Positions 4,787-5,591 of a stretch of 5,591 nt of DNA are shown one piece after another. This stretch comes from Gemmatimonadota bacterium (lineage in GTDB: Bacteria; Gemmatimonadota; Gemmatimonadetes; Gemmatimonadales; Gemmatimonadaceae), in the NCBI GenBank assembly GCA_003142495.1, contig PLMM01000136.1, forward strand, positions 1 through 5,591, given 5' to 3'. Within the stretch, counting starts at the first letter, position 1, and the number at the start of each line of letters is the position of its first letter. The position numbers were made by a program, and so were the translations under genes. The notes beneath the pieces were generated by a model. It was not told where the DNA came from and did not search any database. It saw nothing but the letters and a program-made list of their open reading frames with translations.

Positions 4787-5591
4787 TCAGGAGTGCGAAG
4801 CACGCATGGTCAGTAGCGAATGCTCCCCAGTCGCAATCGCCGCGACGGAGCGCATGGCTCCTGCTTCACCGGTGTGCGCGCAGGGCTGTTGTGCAACCTC
4901 GCCGCGACAAAAGAGATGTGTGAGAGCGAACCTGTGATGATGCTCGCAATGCTCGAGCGCGGAATTCGCCGGCGGCAACGGGTGCGCCATCATTAAGCCG
5001 GAAATCCACACGGCCGCAAGCGCTGCCGTGGCGCCGCTAACCGAGCGGCGCGTCAAGTGGGTCCCGAACGCGACTTCCTCACCGGCGAGTCGCCGCACGC
5101 GACGCGCCAGCAAGTCCTGGCGATGAAAGCCCACGGCGCCAATCGCTGCCGCTGGAAAGGTCGCCGCGAGCCCGTATCCGCCTTGCGCGCTCGCGAGCGT
5201 CAAGATTGCCGTCGCGAGCACGAGCGATCCGTGCTGCACCTCGCCGTTCGTCGCGAAGCAGCTGGCGGCTCGAGCAGCATGATCGTCGGCGGCCACCTCC
5301 ATCTCGTCCGCGGCGTCATCCGCGATCTGCCGAAGCGCGGGAACCCAGAAGAGGAGTTGCGACAGCAAACGAAGCAGCGACATGCGGAGCGGATCGCGTC
5401 GCGACACGTGTGCGGCTTCGTGGGCCAGCACTGCTGCGAGCTGTGCCGGGGTGACGCGACGTGCGAGTGCACGGTCGACGTACACGAGCGGCCGAAACCA
5501 CCCCGCCGTGAACGCCGGCACCGGCAGTCCACCAACCACGCGCACGCGCGAGCGTGGAAGGGCTACGCGGTCGGCGGCCAGTGCGAAGGGG
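4787..5591 (-). CDS. M56/BlaR1-like membrane zinc peptidase, N-terminus beyond the window
   Basis: This is the C-terminal part of a membrane-embedded metallopeptidase of the BlaR1/MecR1 type. Such proteins sense an external signal and trigger cleavage of a BlaI-type repressor. The frame is open through the right edge, so the GTG at 5545 is probably internal; the residues encoded to its right (including LPRSRV) continue the family pattern into VPAFTAGWFRPLVYVD. Numbering from that GTG, the HExxH zinc motif is His42-Glu43-Ala-Ala-His46 in VLAHEAAHVSRRDPLR, and the third ligand is probably Glu83 in EVAADD. Hydrophobic segments lie at about 55-70, 107-140 and 170-187. No penicillin-binding sensor domain follows. 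Instead, a tail of about 65 residues is rich in Cys and His (Cys200, His202-204, His210, Cys213, Cys222, His224). The expected BlaI-family repressor gene would lie to the right, outside the window. The signal sensed is unknown. Confidence 0.88.
   Translation of the reverse strand, partial: PFALAADRVALPRSRVRVVGGLPVPAFTAGWFRPLVYVDRALARRVTPAQLAAVLAHEAAHVSRRDPLRMSLLRLLSQLLFWVPALRQIADDAADEMEVAADDHAARAASCFATNGEVQHGSLVLATAILTLASAQGGYGLAATFPAAAIGAVGFHRQDLLARRVRRLAGEEVAFGTHLTRRSVSGATAALAAVWISGLMMAHPLPPANSALEHCEHHHRFALTHLFCRGEVAQQPCAHTGEAGAMRSVAAIATGEHSLLTMRASHS

Noticed and set aside
4627..4803. N-terminal extension of the HAD gene to the ATG at 4803
   Set aside because: The 59 added residues show no HAD similarity, would overlap the M56 gene end and would contain the promoter-like AT-rich patch. 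Motif I is normally within about 10-15 residues of the start.

Overview
The window is GC-rich bacterial DNA with strong G/C bias at third codon positions, which is why so many long shadow frames exist. A flagellar sigma factor, an exported M28 peptidase whose signal peptide ends in Ala-Gln-Ala, a BlaR1-type M56 membrane peptidase and a degenerate histidine-kinase-like protein together suggest a high-GC, flagellated, diderm-like soil or environmental bacterium. Gemmatimonadota is my best guess, but no rRNA or other marker confirms it. I see no mobile element, CRISPR array, tRNA or rRNA.

Layout. A strong hairpin at 5-38 closes whatever lies to the left. fliA (132-887, +) follows, then, 3 nt after its stop and on the opposite strand, a 220-residue cytosolic protein (891-1553, -). 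This protein has a histidine-kinase dimerisation/phosphoacceptor region but has lost the residues that bind ATP. A short divergent region (1554-1676) carries a 14-bp perfect palindrome placed among plausible promoter elements for both directions. It leads into an exported M28 metallopeptidase resembling carboxypeptidase Q (1677-3038, +). This gene converges on a minus-strand block read from right to left: the C-terminal part of an M56/BlaR1-like membrane peptidase (4787 to the window edge), a HAD-family hydrolase (3871-4626) and a papain-family (C1) cysteine peptidase with no signal peptide (3059-3832). The HAD and C1 genes are 38 nt apart and may be co-transcribed. An AT-rich promoter-like patch lies between the M56 and HAD genes.

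How the genes might work together. FliA directs late flagellar and chemotaxis transcription. The neighbouring kinase-like protein could be a phosphotransferase or pseudokinase in a phosphorelay, but no sequence evidence links it to FliA beyond adjacency. Three peptidases of unrelated families lie within 4 kb, in different predicted compartments: exported (M28), membrane (M56) and cytosolic (C1). This may be chance. No multi-gene defence or biosynthetic system is evident. The least ordinary items are the ATPase-degenerate kinase-like protein, the Cys/His-rich tail of the M56 protein and the palindrome between the divergent genes.
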